64,000 nucleotides of DNA from Hyphomicrobium nitrativorans NL23 (GCF_000503895.1 NC_022997.1:3041821-3105820), one strand, 5' to 3'. Shown: positions 15,908-25,695, counted from the stretch's first letter. Notes: a model not told the origin generated them from the sequence alone. A program made the numbers and translations.

Positions 15908-16861
15908 ATGGCAGATGCCACCACGTCCGGCGCGCAAGCGCGGGTCTTCATCGACGGCGAGGCCGGTACGACCGGCCTCGAAATCCGCGAACGGCTGGCG
16001 GCCGAGCCCGCTGTGACAGTCGCGAGCATCGCCCACGACAAACGCAAGGATGCCGAGGCGCGCCAGGCCCTGATGGCGGACGTGGATCTCGTCGTGCTTT
16101 GCCTGCCGGACGAGGCGGCCGTGGAAGCGGTGGCGTTGGCGGACGGCCTCGGCAACCGTGCGCCGCGTATCGTCGATGCCTCAACGGCTCATCGCGTGGC
16201 GGACGGCTGGGCCTACGGTTTCCCGGAACTCGACGCCAACCAGAGCGAGGCGATCCGCAAGGCACGGCGCGTCGCGAACCCCGGCTGCTACCCGACGGGC
16301 GCCATCGCGCTCGTCCGCCCGCTCGTCGATGCCGGGCTTCTTCCCGCCGACCACCCGGTGACGGTCAATGCCGTCTCGGGCTATTCAGGCGGCGGGCGGC
16401 AGATGATCGAAGCCTACGAGATCGGCAAGACCGCACCCGCCTTCGAGCTTTACGGGCTGGGCCTCGCCCACAAGCACGTGCCCGAGTTGCAGCGGTACGG
16501 GCGCTTGACGCGGCGGCCGATGTTCGTGCCGTCGGTCGGCAACTTCCGCCAGGGGATGCTGGTCAGCCTGCCGGTGCACCTCAATGCGCTGCCCGGCAGC
16601 CCTTCGCCCGCCGACGTGGAGCGGGCGCTCGCGGATCATTATCGGAGCGCGGATCTCGTCCGCGTGGTGTCGAACGATGAGCGCGTGTCGCTCGGCGGAC
16701 GGCTCGACGCGCTCGCCCTCAACGGCACCGACAATCTCGAAATCTTCGTGTTCCCCGATGCGGACGGACGGCAGGCGCTGCTCGTCGCCCGGCTCGACAA
16801 TCTCGGCAAGGGGGCGGCCGGCGCCGCGGTTCAGAACATCCGCCTCATGCTCGGGCTTTGA
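15908..16861 (+). CDS. argC: N-acetyl-gamma-glutamyl-phosphate reductase, type 2
   Basis: Third step of arginine synthesis: NADPH-dependent reduction of N-acetylglutamyl phosphate. The NADP loop is FIDGEAGTTGLEIRERL, the active-site Cys is in NPGCYPTGA, and a conserved His lies in HKHVPEL. At 317 residues it is the short type-2 form typical of alphaproteobacteria, where it often lies beside rpsI. Confidence 0.95.
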   Translation: MADATTSGAQARVFIDGEAGTTGLEIRERLAAEPAVTVASIAHDKRKDAEARQALMADVDLVVLCLPDEAAVEAVALADGLGNRAPRIVDASTAHRVADGWAYGFPELDANQSEAIRKARRVANPGCYPTGAIALVRPLVDAGLLPADHPVTVNAVSGYSGGGRQMIEAYEIGKTAPAFELYGLGLAHKHVPELQRYGRLTRRPMFVPSVGNFRQGMLVSLPVHLNALPGSPSPADVERALADHYRSADLVRVVSNDERVSLGGRLDALALNGTDNLEIFVFPDADGRQALLVARLDNLGKGAAGAAVQNIRLMLGL

Positions 16862-16888
16862 GCCTCCGCACGCGTTCGGACGCCGGCC

Positions 16889-17974
16889 TCACGCGCTGCG
16901 GCGAACGACGTGCAGATGGCGCACGGCGATGACGAGCAGCACCGCGGCGGCGGCCTGGTGCACGATGCCGAGGCCGATCGGCACGGCCGCGAGCAGCGTC
17001 CAAATGCCGAGCGCGACCTGGGCCATCACGCCCGCCATCAACAGAACTGCCGAACGAGTTTCCGCGCCGGACCGCTCAACATTGCGAAGCGTCCGCCACA
17101 GCTCCAACGCCGCAAGCGCCGCGATGGCATAGGCGACGAGGCGATGGTTGAACTGCGCCATCACCGGGTTTTCGAACGGGTTGAGATACCAGGGCTCGAT
17201 GGCCCAGAGATCGTAGGGAACGAACGCTCCGTTCATGCTCGGCCACGTGTTGTAGACGAGCCCCCCTTTTAATCCCGCGACGAACGCACCCAGCACGACC
17301 TGTGCGAACAGCACCGCCACGATCAGACCGGGCAGGCGCGACGGCGCTGCGATACGCGGAAGCACCGTCGACGTCGACGGCTTTGCGAGGTCGAGCGCCA
17401 ACCAGACCACCCACGCCAGGATGACGAACGCCACCGTGAGATGCAGCGCAAGGCGATACTGGCTGACATCCACGCGGTCCACGAGGCCCGACTTCACCAT
17501 GTACCAGCCGATGACGCCCTGCAGGCCGCCCAGCGCGAGCACGCCCAGGAACTTCACGCCGTAGCCGGGCTTCAACGCGCCGACGAACCAGAACGCCAAC
17601 AGCGGCAAGGCAAACGCGAGGCCGATGATGCGGCCGAGGAAGCGATGGCCCCATTCCCACCAGAAGATGAACTTGAAGTCCTCCAGGCTCATGCCCTTGT
17701 TGATGAGCTGGTACTGGGGGATCTGCCGGTATTTTTCGAGCGCTTCCTGCCATTGCGCTTCCGTGAGCGGCGGGATGGTGCCGAGGATCGGCTGCCATTC
17801 GGTGATCGACAGCCCGGAATCGGTGAGGCGGGTCGCGCCGCCGACGGTGATCATGGCCAGCACGAGGCCCGCAATCACCCAAAGCCATAGCACCACGGCC
17901 TGATCCCAGCCCTGGCCCCATCCGACCGCCCCGCCGCGCTCTTTCGCCGTGCCGCTCACCGCCATGTCCCGCAT
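16889..17974 (-). CDS. ctaA: Heme A synthase (Cox15/CtaA)
   Basis: Hydroxylates and oxidises heme O to heme A for cytochrome oxidase. There are eight membrane helices in two repeats, with heme-ligand His in GHRFLGR, LHLTVAF, FNHRLVAY and VHQAAA. The segment GGATRLTDSGLSITEWQP is diagnostic. ATG 17974 or 17965 is the likely start; an ORF extension to 18106 encodes an implausible leader. The gene diverges from a DUF2842 gene, a common alphaproteobacterial arrangement. Confidence 0.94.
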   Translation of the reverse strand: MRDMAVSGTAKERGGAVGWGQGWDQAVVLWLWVIAGLVLAMITVGGATRLTDSGLSITEWQPILGTIPPLTEAQWQEALEKYRQIPQYQLINKGMSLEDFKFIFWWEWGHRFLGRIIGLAFALPLLAFWFVGALKPGYGVKFLGVLALGGLQGVIGWYMVKSGLVDRVDVSQYRLALHLTVAFVILAWVVWLALDLAKPSTSTVLPRIAAPSRLPGLIVAVLFAQVVLGAFVAGLKGGLVYNTWPSMNGAFVPYDLWAIEPWYLNPFENPVMAQFNHRLVAYAIAALAALELWRTLRNVERSGAETRSAVLLMAGVMAQVALGIWTLLAAVPIGLGIVHQAAAAVLLVIAVRHLHVVRRSA

Positions 17975-18145
17975 ATCCCTTGAGACGCCCTTTTCGGGTT
18001 CGCTGTTTTCGTGGAAAGCCGCGATACCCGGGATCACGCGAGGGATCCTCTTTTCGGCGGGCACGGCGGGCGGGGATGTGATAGGGCGAAGCCGCACGCC
18101 GATCAATGCGATGATCCGGCGCCCTTACGGAGCGGACCCGGCCTC

Positions 18146-18400
18146 ATGACCATTCGGCAACGCAAATTCGTCGGCGCGATCGCGCTCCTGGTGTTTCTGG
18201 CCGTGTATGCGCTGGCTGCGATGATGGTGGCCGTGGTGCTCCAGGTGGGCGGGAGCAAGCTCGCCGAGATCCTGTATTACCCCATCGCCGGGCTGGCCTG
18301 GCTGCCGCCGGCTATGTGGCTGATCAAGTGGATGCAGCGCCCGGATGCGAACCCGCCGGGATCTGGGCCGCGGGCGGCCGACCCCGGAAAGGCTTCCTGA
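18146..18400 (+). CDS. DUF2842 membrane protein, 84 aa
   Basis: Two membrane helices (about residues 10-34 and 45-63) in an 84-residue protein starting MTIRQRKFVGAIALLVFLA and containing YYPIAGLAWLPPAMWLIKWM, the DUF2842 pattern. Its function is unknown, but it is often next to ctaA, suggesting a link to cytochrome oxidase assembly. ATG 18146 is chosen from the family start. Its 3' end overlaps the convergent deacetylase gene by 77 bases. Confidence 0.82.
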   Translation: MTIRQRKFVGAIALLVFLAVYALAAMMVAVVLQVGGSKLAEILYYPIAGLAWLPPAMWLIKWMQRPDANPPGSGPRAADPGKAS

Positions 18401-19448
18401 CGGCGCGCCACGCGGAGGCCGCCGTATCGAAGAGCTGAAACGGCAAACCCGTCATCATGATTTCGACGTATCGCGCGTCCTGGAAGCCGCCGTTGAGCGA
18501 GACGCGCGGAAGGCCCGTCATCGGGTAGGCCTCACGCAGCACGTCCTTGTGCGTGGTGACAGCCGTTTCGAGCCCTAGCTCCTCGGCGAGGGCAAAATCG
18601 CGCGGCCCGCAGCTTGCCGGATCGCCGTACGGGAAGCTGAAGTGACGGCAGGGGCGGTTCAGCTCCTTCTCGATGCGGGCGACGCTCGATGCGATTTCTT
18701 TCCTCGCCTCGTCCTCGGAAAGTTTTCCGACGGCGTAGTGCGAGCAGGTGTGCGCTCCGATCGTGACCAGCGGGTCGGCGGCCAAGTCGCGGATCTCGTC
18801 CCAATCCATAATGAGATCGCGGCAAAGCGTGGAACTGTCGTAGCCGACGGCTTCCGCGATCTTGCGGACGGTTGCCCTCAGCTCACGCTCGGGCAGATCG
18901 CGCAGCGGCCAATAGATCTCGCGGAACGCGCGCGTTTTGGCGTCAGGCGTCGAAAGATCGAACCCGCGCAGCGCGCCCGCAAACCCGATTTGGAGGCTGT
19001 CGGCCTGGCGGAGCGCTTCTTCGAGGACGTACCACCACAGGTCGCCCTTGCCGTCGGCATAGTCGGCCGGCACGTAGATCGCGAAGGGGACGTCGTGCTT
19101 CTTGAAGATCGGATACGCGTGGTCGCGGTTGTCACGATACCCGTCGTCGAGCGTGAAGGCCGCGAAGGGGCGGCTCTCGTCGTCTGCCTTAAGGCGGCGC
19201 GCGGCCTCGTCCAGCGATACGATGTCATAGCCTGCCTCGCGCACCACCCGGATGGTCGTTTCGAGGAATTCCGGTGCGATCCTCAACATGCCGTTGGGAT
19301 CGAATGCCGAGGGCGGTTCCGGATGCACGCTGTGCAGCGTGAAAACGATGCCCTTGCCGCGTGTCAGCGGCGCGCACAGCGCACCGAGACGGCTCGCATG
19401 GAGAGCCGTCAAACCGGCCTGCATCATCCCGATCGTTCTACGGCTCAT
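18324..19448 (-). CDS. Polysaccharide deacetylase (NodB-like), 374 aa
   Basis: Carbohydrate esterase 4 fold. FTLDDGYRDN gives motif 1 with the catalytic and metal Asp pair, and IGAHTCSHYAVGKLS gives the metal-binding His motif. FSFPYG and a later hydrophobic motif follow. It probably removes N-acetyl groups from an exopolysaccharide. There is no clear signal peptide, and the N-terminus (about 1-45) is an alphaproteobacterial extension. It heads the EPS locus but its 3' end overlaps the DUF2842 gene on the other strand. Confidence 0.88.
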   Translation of the reverse strand: MSRRTIGMMQAGLTALHASRLGALCAPLTRGKGIVFTLHSVHPEPPSAFDPNGMLRIAPEFLETTIRVVREAGYDIVSLDEAARRLKADDESRPFAAFTLDDGYRDNRDHAYPIFKKHDVPFAIYVPADYADGKGDLWWYVLEEALRQADSLQIGFAGALRGFDLSTPDAKTRAFREIYWPLRDLPERELRATVRKIAEAVGYDSSTLCRDLIMDWDEIRDLAADPLVTIGAHTCSHYAVGKLSEDEARKEIASSVARIEKELNRPCRHFSFPYGDPASCGPRDFALAEELGLETAVTTHKDVLREAYPMTGLPRVSLNGGFQDARYVEIMMTGLPFQLFDTAASAWRAVRKPFRGRPPAAQIPAGSHPGAAST

Positions 19449-19571
19449 CGGTCGCTCAGGCTCCTTTTTTCCAGGGCCATCAGCTAAAAAGAAGTTGGTT
19501 CCGAAGGCGTTAAAATCCCCGATATTTCGAATGCGGTCGCGCCCCTCCGTCGTTCTGCGGATAGCTCCGGG

Positions 19572-20139
19572 TCATCCGGCCCGCGTCAGAGCCGCGCGCG
19601 GACGGCGCTGAGGCGCTTCCGTTTCCTTCGTCATCTTGAGCGTGAAGAGCGAGATGCCATCGACCTCGAAACCGAGGAACGACCCGGCAGGCGGCGGCGC
19701 TTGGCCGGCCGCGGCGTCGACCAACATGATGCCGTTGTCGAAGCGGCCCTCGATCGCCTCGAATAGCGCCCGTCCCGCATCGGTTCGCGCGACAACGATG
19801 ATGTGCTCGTAAACGTCGTCGAGCGCGTCGAGCGCGAAGTTGAGGCTGTCGGCGTCCAGGCCTTCTCCGCGCGTTTCCACACTCTTGCCGGACGGAATGA
19901 GTTGCACATCGCTGTCGGCAAGCGCACGGACGACGTCCTCGAAGCCGAGCTGCCCCTCCAACAGCTCCGAAAAGCCGGGCCACGACGGCTGGCCGAGCGC
20001 TTCCGAAATACCCGACGCATCCTGGCTCCAGTCGATCAGCATCACGGTCAGGCTCTTGTCGGCCAGCGCGCGGCCAAGCGCGGAGGCTTCGGCGGCCAGT
20101 GTGAAGCTGTCGGCAGATCCGACGAGCAGCGTGCGCGCG
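19572..20139 (-). pseudogene. Detached C-terminal kinase-like domain of the chain-length protein (frameshifted)
   Basis: This reading frame continues the upstream Wzc/GumC-type protein after a +2 shift in a GCGCGCGC run (20133-20140). It encodes TLLVGSADSFTLAAEASALG, then LTVMLIDWSQDASG and a Rossmann-like remainder resembling a bacterial tyrosine-kinase/MinD fold. There is no GK[ST] in the Walker A region and no C-terminal Tyr cluster, so ATP binding is doubtful even when in frame. Removing two bases would fuse it to the upstream part. Separate translation from an internal ATG near 20045 is possible but lacks a ribosome site. Confidence 0.7.
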
Positions 20140-21895
20140 CTCCCAGGCCCGACTGGCGCATGGCCTCAAGCCGCTCGGCCATCGCCCGGGGCGTTTCGAC
20201 CGTCGCCAGCGCCATTGGCGTGCGCGCCACTTGGGCAGGCGCCGCGCGTTGCGCCACAGCGGCAGGCGCTTCCGCCACCACAGGGGCGGGCATATCCGCC
20301 GCGAGGGGGGCCGACCGCGGGGCCTGCTTTTCCGGCGTGCGTCGCGCCGGAGGCGTTTGCTGCTTGATCTGGCGGCCCCCAACGCCGGGCGGCCCGGACG
20401 AGGGGGACTCCGGCAGCCGCGGCGGCGGAGCCATGTCTCGCCGCCGGCGAATACGTGCGGTCTTGCCGCCCTGCGCCACGCCCGTGCCCGAGAGCAGCCC
20501 ACGTGTCACGACCAACGCGAGACCGATCAGCACCGTTGCGACGGTGACGGGCACGGCGCTCGCTCCCTTCTTCGGGAACACGGGCGTGCTCGACGGACGC
20601 GCGGTCGACACGATCTGGGCTTCGACGGGAATGGTGCGGCTGTCGTCCGAGCGCACACGGTTCGCCTCATACTGGGCGCGCAGGCGATCCAGCTCGCCAC
20701 GTTTCGACTTCGCGTCCGCTTCGAGGCTGCGGAGCTTGGCTTCCTCCGGCCCTGCACTCACGATGCGTGCCTTGATCTCGTCGATGCTCTTCCTGACGGC
20801 GTCTTCGCGCGCTGCGGTCACGCGGGCTTCCTTACCCAACCCATCGACGATCTTCGCAACCTCGGTGGCGATCTGGCGCTTGAGGCCGTCGCGATCCGCC
20901 GCGAGCTGGCGCATCCGCGGATGACCGGGGAGCAGCGTGGCCGACAGCTCCGAGATCTGCCGCTCGACGCGCACGCGGCTCTGCACGAGGTTCTGGATCA
21001 GCGGCGATTTCTGGATGTCGGCCAGAACTTCGGAGTTCCCGGTCTTCTGCATCTCGCGGGCCTGATCGGCACGCGCTTCGGCCTCGCTACGGGCCGCCTT
21101 GATCTTGGAAAGCTCGGCATTCAACTCGGCGAGTTGCTGGTCGTTGAGGCCCGTCGCCTGCTGACCGCCCTTGAAGATATTGGCTTCGCCGCGGAACCGC
21201 TCGACCTCGGCTTCCGCCGCCGCCGCTTCTTCGGCAAGGCGCGCGATCTTTGGGGCGAGCGCCTGCTGCACATCGCCGGTCTCGGTCAGGCTCTGCTGCG
21301 CCAGATGCTCACGATAGGTCTCCGCGATGCGGTTTGCGACCGCGGCTGCGAGTTCGGGATCGATCGACGTGAAGCGAACGCCGATGAAGCGGCTGTCGCG
21401 CACGGCGTAAACGTCGAGGCGCTCGAAATAGGCTTCGAGCGCCCAATCCTGATCGCTGATGCCGGGCCGTGGATTGCCTATCCCGATCCGCCTCAAAAGG
21501 GCGCTCATCGCATCCGGCGGGCCCTTGAGCGGGTTGAACTCCGGAAGCTCGGCAAGATGCATCTCGCGGACGATCCGCTCGCCGAGATCCGTCGACATCA
21601 GCGCGCGCACGTGAGTGTTGACGGCCTCACGGTCCATGCGCACGGCGACGCTGTCGTTGTTTGCGCGAGAGGGGTCGGTGAAGGGGTTGGCGGTGCTCTT
21701 CGATTCGATGGCGAGCTGCGTCTCGGAGGTGTAGCGCGGCGCGATCAGGCTCAGGGCGCCATAAGTCAGACCGCCCAGGACGAGACCGATCACGATCAGC
21801 CGCGGCAAGCTTCTCACCGCCGTCTGCCACAGCGACCGTAGGTCGATATCGTCGCTACGCTCTCGGTTGTGGGCCATGTCTTTCAGTTCCGCCAT
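20048..21895 (-). CDS. Wzc/GumC-type polysaccharide chain-length protein, C-terminus frameshifted, 615 aa
   Basis: Polysaccharide co-polymerase controlling EPS chain length and export. The Wzz domain begins IDLRSLWQTAVRSLPRLIVI with membrane helix 1 (about residues 34-55). Long periplasmic coiled coils follow (about 170-400) and membrane helix 2 (about 440-465) leads to a Pro-rich cytoplasmic linker. After MRQSGLGAR the frame changes to 30-odd nonsense residues; the expected kinase-like domain is in another frame downstream. ATG 21895 is favoured over GTG 21910. It diverges from the Wza-type gene across a short gap with a dyad. Confidence 0.82.
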   Translation of the reverse strand: MAELKDMAHNRERSDDIDLRSLWQTAVRSLPRLIVIGLVLGGLTYGALSLIAPRYTSETQLAIESKSTANPFTDPSRANNDSVAVRMDREAVNTHVRALMSTDLGERIVREMHLAELPEFNPLKGPPDAMSALLRRIGIGNPRPGISDQDWALEAYFERLDVYAVRDSRFIGVRFTSIDPELAAAVANRIAETYREHLAQQSLTETGDVQQALAPKIARLAEEAAAAEAEVERFRGEANIFKGGQQATGLNDQQLAELNAELSKIKAARSEAEARADQAREMQKTGNSEVLADIQKSPLIQNLVQSRVRVERQISELSATLLPGHPRMRQLAADRDGLKRQIATEVAKIVDGLGKEARVTAAREDAVRKSIDEIKARIVSAGPEEAKLRSLEADAKSKRGELDRLRAQYEANRVRSDDSRTIPVEAQIVSTARPSSTPVFPKKGASAVPVTVATVLIGLALVVTRGLLSGTGVAQGGKTARIRRRRDMAPPPRLPESPSSGPPGVGGRQIKQQTPPARRTPEKQAPRSAPLAADMPAPVVAEAPAAVAQRAAPAQVARTPMALATVETPRAMAERLEAMRQSGLGARARCSSDLPTASHWPPKPPRLAARWPTRA

Positions 21896-21940
21896 CGGCT
21901 TGCATCCCACACTGGAATAAGGGGATCAGCGTTAGAATTT

Positions 21941-21960
21941 CCTTAAGCTTCCCATTAAGG
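21941..21960. promoter_or_regulatory. CCTTAA-N8-TTAAGG dyad between divergent EPS genes
   Basis: A perfect 6-bp inverted repeat with an 8-base centre lies 46 bases upstream of the chain-length gene start, with a related TTAGG...CTTAA pair 10 bases further on. It sits in the only gap shared by the two divergent EPS transcripts, a likely place for a regulator site. The binding protein is unknown. Confidence 0.4.
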
Positions 21961-22034
21961 GGCGGATCCTTAGGTTTTCTTAACCCTGGGGCCCTACCAC
22001 TGGGGGCATGTCTAGTCCGTCCGAGCGGTCGATC

Positions 22035-22721
22035 ATGCGCATCCGCTTTACAGCCCTGTTCCGAATTCTGCCGTGTGCGGCGATGCTCGCGCTCGGTGCG
22101 TGTGCGCATAATCCGGATACCGTGATCTCCGCGGCGCTGAACAATTTCGAGCACGGCGGCCGCCCCCAATACCGCGAGTTTTCGGGCCAATATGGGGGCG
22201 AGGACGTGACGTGGGGTGCGCCGACCGTACATCCGGCCGCTTACGGCACCCCCGAGCCGAGCGGAGCCTATCTGCTCGACACCGGCGACCGGCTTCGGGT
22301 TTTCGTCTACGGACAGCCGAACCTGTCGCGCGCCTATGCCGTCGATCATGACGGCCTTATCACAGTGCCGCTTATTGGCGACGTCAAGGCACGTGGACGG
22401 ACGACGCGCAACGTCGAGGAAACGATCCGCCGGCGGCTCGGCGCCGAATTCGTGCGCGATCCGCAGGTCACGGTCGACGTTCTTCAGAACCGGCCGTTCT
22501 TCATTTACGGCGAAGTCAAGGCGGCAGGCCAATATCCGTTCGTCTCCGGCATGACGGTCGAAACCGCCATTGCCATCGCGGGCGGCTATTCCGAGCGCGC
22601 AAGCACACGCAGCTACCGCATCACGCGCCGTGCGAACGGTATCGTGGACCAGATGGAGGCTCCGGGGGACTATCCTCTCCAGCCGGGCGACGTGGTCTAC
22701 GTCAACGAGCGCTTCTTCTAG
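22035..22721 (+). CDS. Wza-type polysaccharide export lipoprotein, 228 aa
   Basis: Outer-membrane channel subunit for exopolysaccharide. A lipoprotein signal ends in the lipobox LGAC (Cys about residue 23). The poly-export domain contains YLLDTGDRLRVFVYGQPNLSR and VPLIGDVKARG, followed by an SLBB repeat (PFFIYGEVKAAGQYPF). ATG 22035 begins an ideal lipoprotein signal; ATG 22008 is possible. The stop codon is the left end of a hairpin/repeat element. Confidence 0.9.
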   Translation: MRIRFTALFRILPCAAMLALGACAHNPDTVISAALNNFEHGGRPQYREFSGQYGGEDVTWGAPTVHPAAYGTPEPSGAYLLDTGDRLRVFVYGQPNLSRAYAVDHDGLITVPLIGDVKARGRTTRNVEETIRRRLGAEFVRDPQVTVDVLQNRPFFIYGEVKAAGQYPFVSGMTVETAIAIAGGYSERASTRSYRITRRANGIVDQMEAPGDYPLQPGDVVYVNERFF

Positions 22722-22818
22722 AGCCGTTATGGTTGTCTCTGCTTCGCAGAACGGCTCTAGATTTTTTACTTGTCGTGCTTCTTATCGGAAAACCGGTTCC
22801 CACTTTTCCGGAAGCACT
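22718..22818. repeat. Hyphomicrobiales-type intergenic mosaic repeat with hairpin
   Basis: CTAGAGCCGTT (22718-22728) pairs perfectly with AACGGCTCTAG (22750-22760) and a T6 run follows, so it can also act as the terminator of the Wza-type gene. Next comes ATCGGAAAACCGGTTCCCAC and a TTTTCCGGA block, a sequence type repeated between genes in many Hyphomicrobiales. The family assignment is from memory of such genomes. Confidence 0.6.
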
Positions 22819-22835
22819 CTGAGGAGCGCCCTCGA

Positions 22836-23978
22836 TTGACGGACGCGCAGCAACCACTTCGAATTCTCCATGTCATGCGGGCCCCCGTCGGCGGGCTTTT
22901 CCGGCACGTACTCGATCTCGCGGGGGAGCAGGCGACGCGCGGCCACTTCGTCGGCCTCGTCGCCGACAGAAACGCAACCGATAGGCTGACGGCCGAGAAG
23001 CTCGCCGCCATCGCGCCGCACCTGCGGCTCGGGCTTTCGCTGATCCCCATGAGCCGGAAACCGGGGATCGGCGACTTTTCGGCGGTGCGCGCCGTACGCA
23101 AGCTCGCGCATGGGCTCGATCTCGACGTGCTTCACGGTCACGGCGCCAAGGGCGGCGCTTACGCCCGGCTTGCGCGGCCGTTTCTCCGTGGGGCGCGCGG
23201 GCGCGTGCGTGTGTTCTACACGCCGCACGGCGGGAGCCTGCATTACAAGCCCGGCACCGCGGCCGGCACCGTTTTCAGCATTCTCGAACGCATCATGGGG
23301 CGGCTGACGGACGGACTGATCTTCGAATCCGATTTCGCACGGCTTGCTTACGTCCGTCTTGCCGGCGAACATGGCGCGCCTCGCCGTGTCATTCCAAACG
23401 GCTTGCAGCCGCGCGACTTCATCGGGACCCCGCCTCTGCCCGATGCCGCGGACTTTCTATTCATCGGTGAGCTTCGTGCGCTGAAGGGCGTGGACGAATT
23501 GCTCAAGGCGCTCGCCGAGGTCATCGGCAATCGGCCCGTTCGCGCGGCAATCGTCGGCGCCGGGCCGGATGGCGACGCCTTCAAGGCGGAAGCGTCGCGG
23601 CTCGGGCTTGACAGCTATGTGACATTTCCGGGCGCGATGCCCGCCGAGGCCGCATTTCCGTTGGGGCGGGCCCTCGTCGTTCCGTCCCGCGCCGAGAGCT
23701 TTCCCTACATCGTTCTCGAAGCCGGGGCGGCCGGTAAGCCACTCATCGCAACATCCGTCGGCGGCATTCCCGAGATCGTGGTCGGCACGCAGGTGCCGCT
23801 GATCCCGCCCCGCTCCGTCCCCGACCTCGTGCGTGCAATGGAGAGCGTGCTCGACGATCCCGACGGCGCGCGCGCGCGCGCCGAGGAGCTGCGCGCCGCG
23901 GTCCAGCGCCGGTTCACAGTCGGCGCGATGACGGACGCCGTGCTCGACTTCTACAGAAGCGTGGAACGGCGCGCGTAA
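22836..23978 (+). CDS. GT4-family glycosyltransferase, 380 aa
   Basis: GT-B fold transferase for the EPS. The N-terminal half has HVMRAPVGGLFRHVLDLA and HGHGAKGGAYARL; the C-terminal half has FIGELRALKGVDELLKAL and the nucleotide-sugar motif PSRAESFPYIVLEAGAAGKP (E-x7-E). I chose a TTG start at 22836 behind GAGGAG, because the upstream ORF lies inside the repeat element. Donor and acceptor cannot be told. Confidence 0.88.
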   Translation: MTDAQQPLRILHVMRAPVGGLFRHVLDLAGEQATRGHFVGLVADRNATDRLTAEKLAAIAPHLRLGLSLIPMSRKPGIGDFSAVRAVRKLAHGLDLDVLHGHGAKGGAYARLARPFLRGARGRVRVFYTPHGGSLHYKPGTAAGTVFSILERIMGRLTDGLIFESDFARLAYVRLAGEHGAPRRVIPNGLQPRDFIGTPPLPDAADFLFIGELRALKGVDELLKALAEVIGNRPVRAAIVGAGPDGDAFKAEASRLGLDSYVTFPGAMPAEAAFPLGRALVVPSRAESFPYIVLEAGAAGKPLIATSVGGIPEIVVGTQVPLIPPRSVPDLVRAMESVLDDPDGARARAEELRAAVQRRFTVGAMTDAVLDFYRSVERRA

Positions 23979-24171
23979 GGCTCAAGCCCCACGCGCTTAA
24001 CGCTCACCGCCGGACGACGGCAGGCTCTTCCCCCATCCTCCCCTTCCCGCATTTACACTTCGTTAAGGATCGCAGCGTTCGGCATGCGTGGCCAACGGGG
24101 CGCGCCTCGTGTGGCATGGCCGCTGCACTCGATGTGAGCATCGGCCCCGAATAGCTGGGGTCTGTCGCATT

Positions 24172-25683
24172 ATGAGCCACGCCATGCTGCCGAATGTCCC
24201 GACTTCGCCCACTTCCCCGCTCGTCCAGATCGTGCCGAAGGCGCCCGCGCGTTTGCAGTCGAGCGGAAAAATAGATCTTCTCTCTCCGGTGGTCGTGGTC
24301 GGTCTCGTCCGCTTCGCGGATTTTGCGATCGCCGTTCTCTCGGGTTTCGCCCTCGCCATCCTCTACGTCGGCGCCGAGGTCGTTACGGCAACGCTTCTCT
24401 ACGGCACCGTGATCGTCATCGCGGCGCTCGTCGCCCTGCTCACGTTCGACCTGCTCGGCCTCTACTCCATGCGCGCGCTGGCGGCTTTTCCGATCAACCT
24501 GCCGCGTCTCATGCTGGGATGGAGCGCCTCGCTTGCCGCCGCCGGCGTGTTGATCTTCTTTCTCAAGGCCGGCCCCGAGCTCTCGCGTGTATGGCTCGCC
24601 ATCTGGCTGGTCGCGGGCGGTGCGGCGTTCGCACTCGAACGCGGCGTTCTCAGCCTCGTGCTGGCCCGTCTCCGTGCCTCGGGACGCCTCGTGCGCCGGG
24701 CCGTCATCTACGGAACCGGCGCACTGACAGACGATCTTCTGCACACGCTCGAAAACGAGCAAGGATCGGAAATCCGCGTGGTCGGCGTGTTCGACGACCG
24801 CAGCGCCGCACGCGGCGTCCCTTCCACGAGCGCCGCATCGCGGCTTGGCACGCTCGACGAATTGCTCGAAACGGCGCGCGCCGCACGGGTCGATCTCGTC
24901 ATCGTTTCCATTCCCTTCGCCGGCGAGCGGCGCCTGCATGACGTGGCGAGCCGGCTTTCGGTGCTGCCCGCAGACATTCGCCTGCCTGCGGGCGCGATGC
25001 AGCTCAGGCTCGCGCCGCGCCTCTATTCGCACGTCGGCTCCGTCGCCATGCTCGATCTCTACGACCGGCCGATCGCGGATTGGGGCTATGTTGTCAAATG
25101 GCTGTTCGACAAGTCCATCGGGCTCGCGGCCGTGATGACGCTCGCGCCCGTCATGTTGCTGGTCGCTGCCGCGATCAAGCTCGACTCCCGCGGGCCTGTG
25201 TTTTTCCGGCAGCGCCGCTACGGCTTCAACAACGAGCTGATCGAGGTTTTCAAGTTTCGCTCCATGCATGCGGACATGACCGACCACGATGCGGGCCGGC
25301 TCGTCACCAAAGGCGACCCTCGCGTCACGCGTGTCGGGCGCTTCATCCGCAAGACAAGCCTCGACGAGCTGCCGCAGCTCTTCAACGTTCTCAAGGGCGA
25401 TCTGTCGCTCGTCGGCCCGCGCCCGCACGCCGTCTCGGCCAAGGCGCAGAACCGGCTCTATAACGAGGTCGTCTCGCGCTATTACGCGCGCCACAAGGTG
25501 AAACCCGGCATCACCGGCTGGGCGCAGATCCGCGGCTGGCGAGGCGAAACGGACACCGAGGAGAAGATCGAGCAGCGCGTGGAGCACGATCTCTACTACA
25601 TCGACAATTGGTCTGTGTTCTTCGATCTCTACATTCTGGCGATGACGCCGATCGCGCTGTTCAAATCCGAGAACGCGTACTGA
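24172..25683 (+). CDS. Undecaprenyl-phosphate sugar phosphotransferase (EPS initiating enzyme), 503 aa
   Basis: Polyprenyl glycosylphosphotransferase that transfers a hexose-1-phosphate to undecaprenyl phosphate to begin an EPS unit. Membrane helices occupy about residues 35-155 and a CoA-binding-like Rossmann region follows ([14 protein letters not shown]). A further helix is near 330. The catalytic C-terminal domain has [47 protein letters not shown] and [18 protein letters not shown] 24172 is the likely start. Confidence 0.92.
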   Translation: MSHAMLPNVPTSPTSPLVQIVPKAPARLQSSGKIDLLSPVVVVGLVRFADFAIAVLSGFALAILYVGAEVVTATLLYGTVIVIAALVALLTFDLLGLYSMRALAAFPINLPRLMLGWSASLAAAGVLIFFLKAGPELSRVWLAIWLVAGGAAFALERGVLSLVLARLRASGRLVRRAVIYGTGALTDDLLHTLENEQGSEIRVVGVFDDRSAARGVPSTSAASRLGTLDELLETARAARVDLVIVSIPFAGERRLHDVASRLSVLPADIRLPAGAMQLRLAPRLYSHVGSVAMLDLYDRPIADWGYVVKWLFDKSIGLAAVMTLAPVMLLVAAAIKLDSRGPVFFRQRRYGFNNELIEVFKFRSMHADMTDHDAGRLVTKGDPRVTRVGRFIRKTSLDELPQLFNVLKGDLSLVGPRPHAVSAKAQNRLYNEVVSRYYARHKVKPGITGWAQIRGWRGETDTEEKIEQRVEHDLYYIDNWSVFFDLYILAMTPIALFKSENAY

Positions 25684-25695
25684 ACCGCAAGGAAA

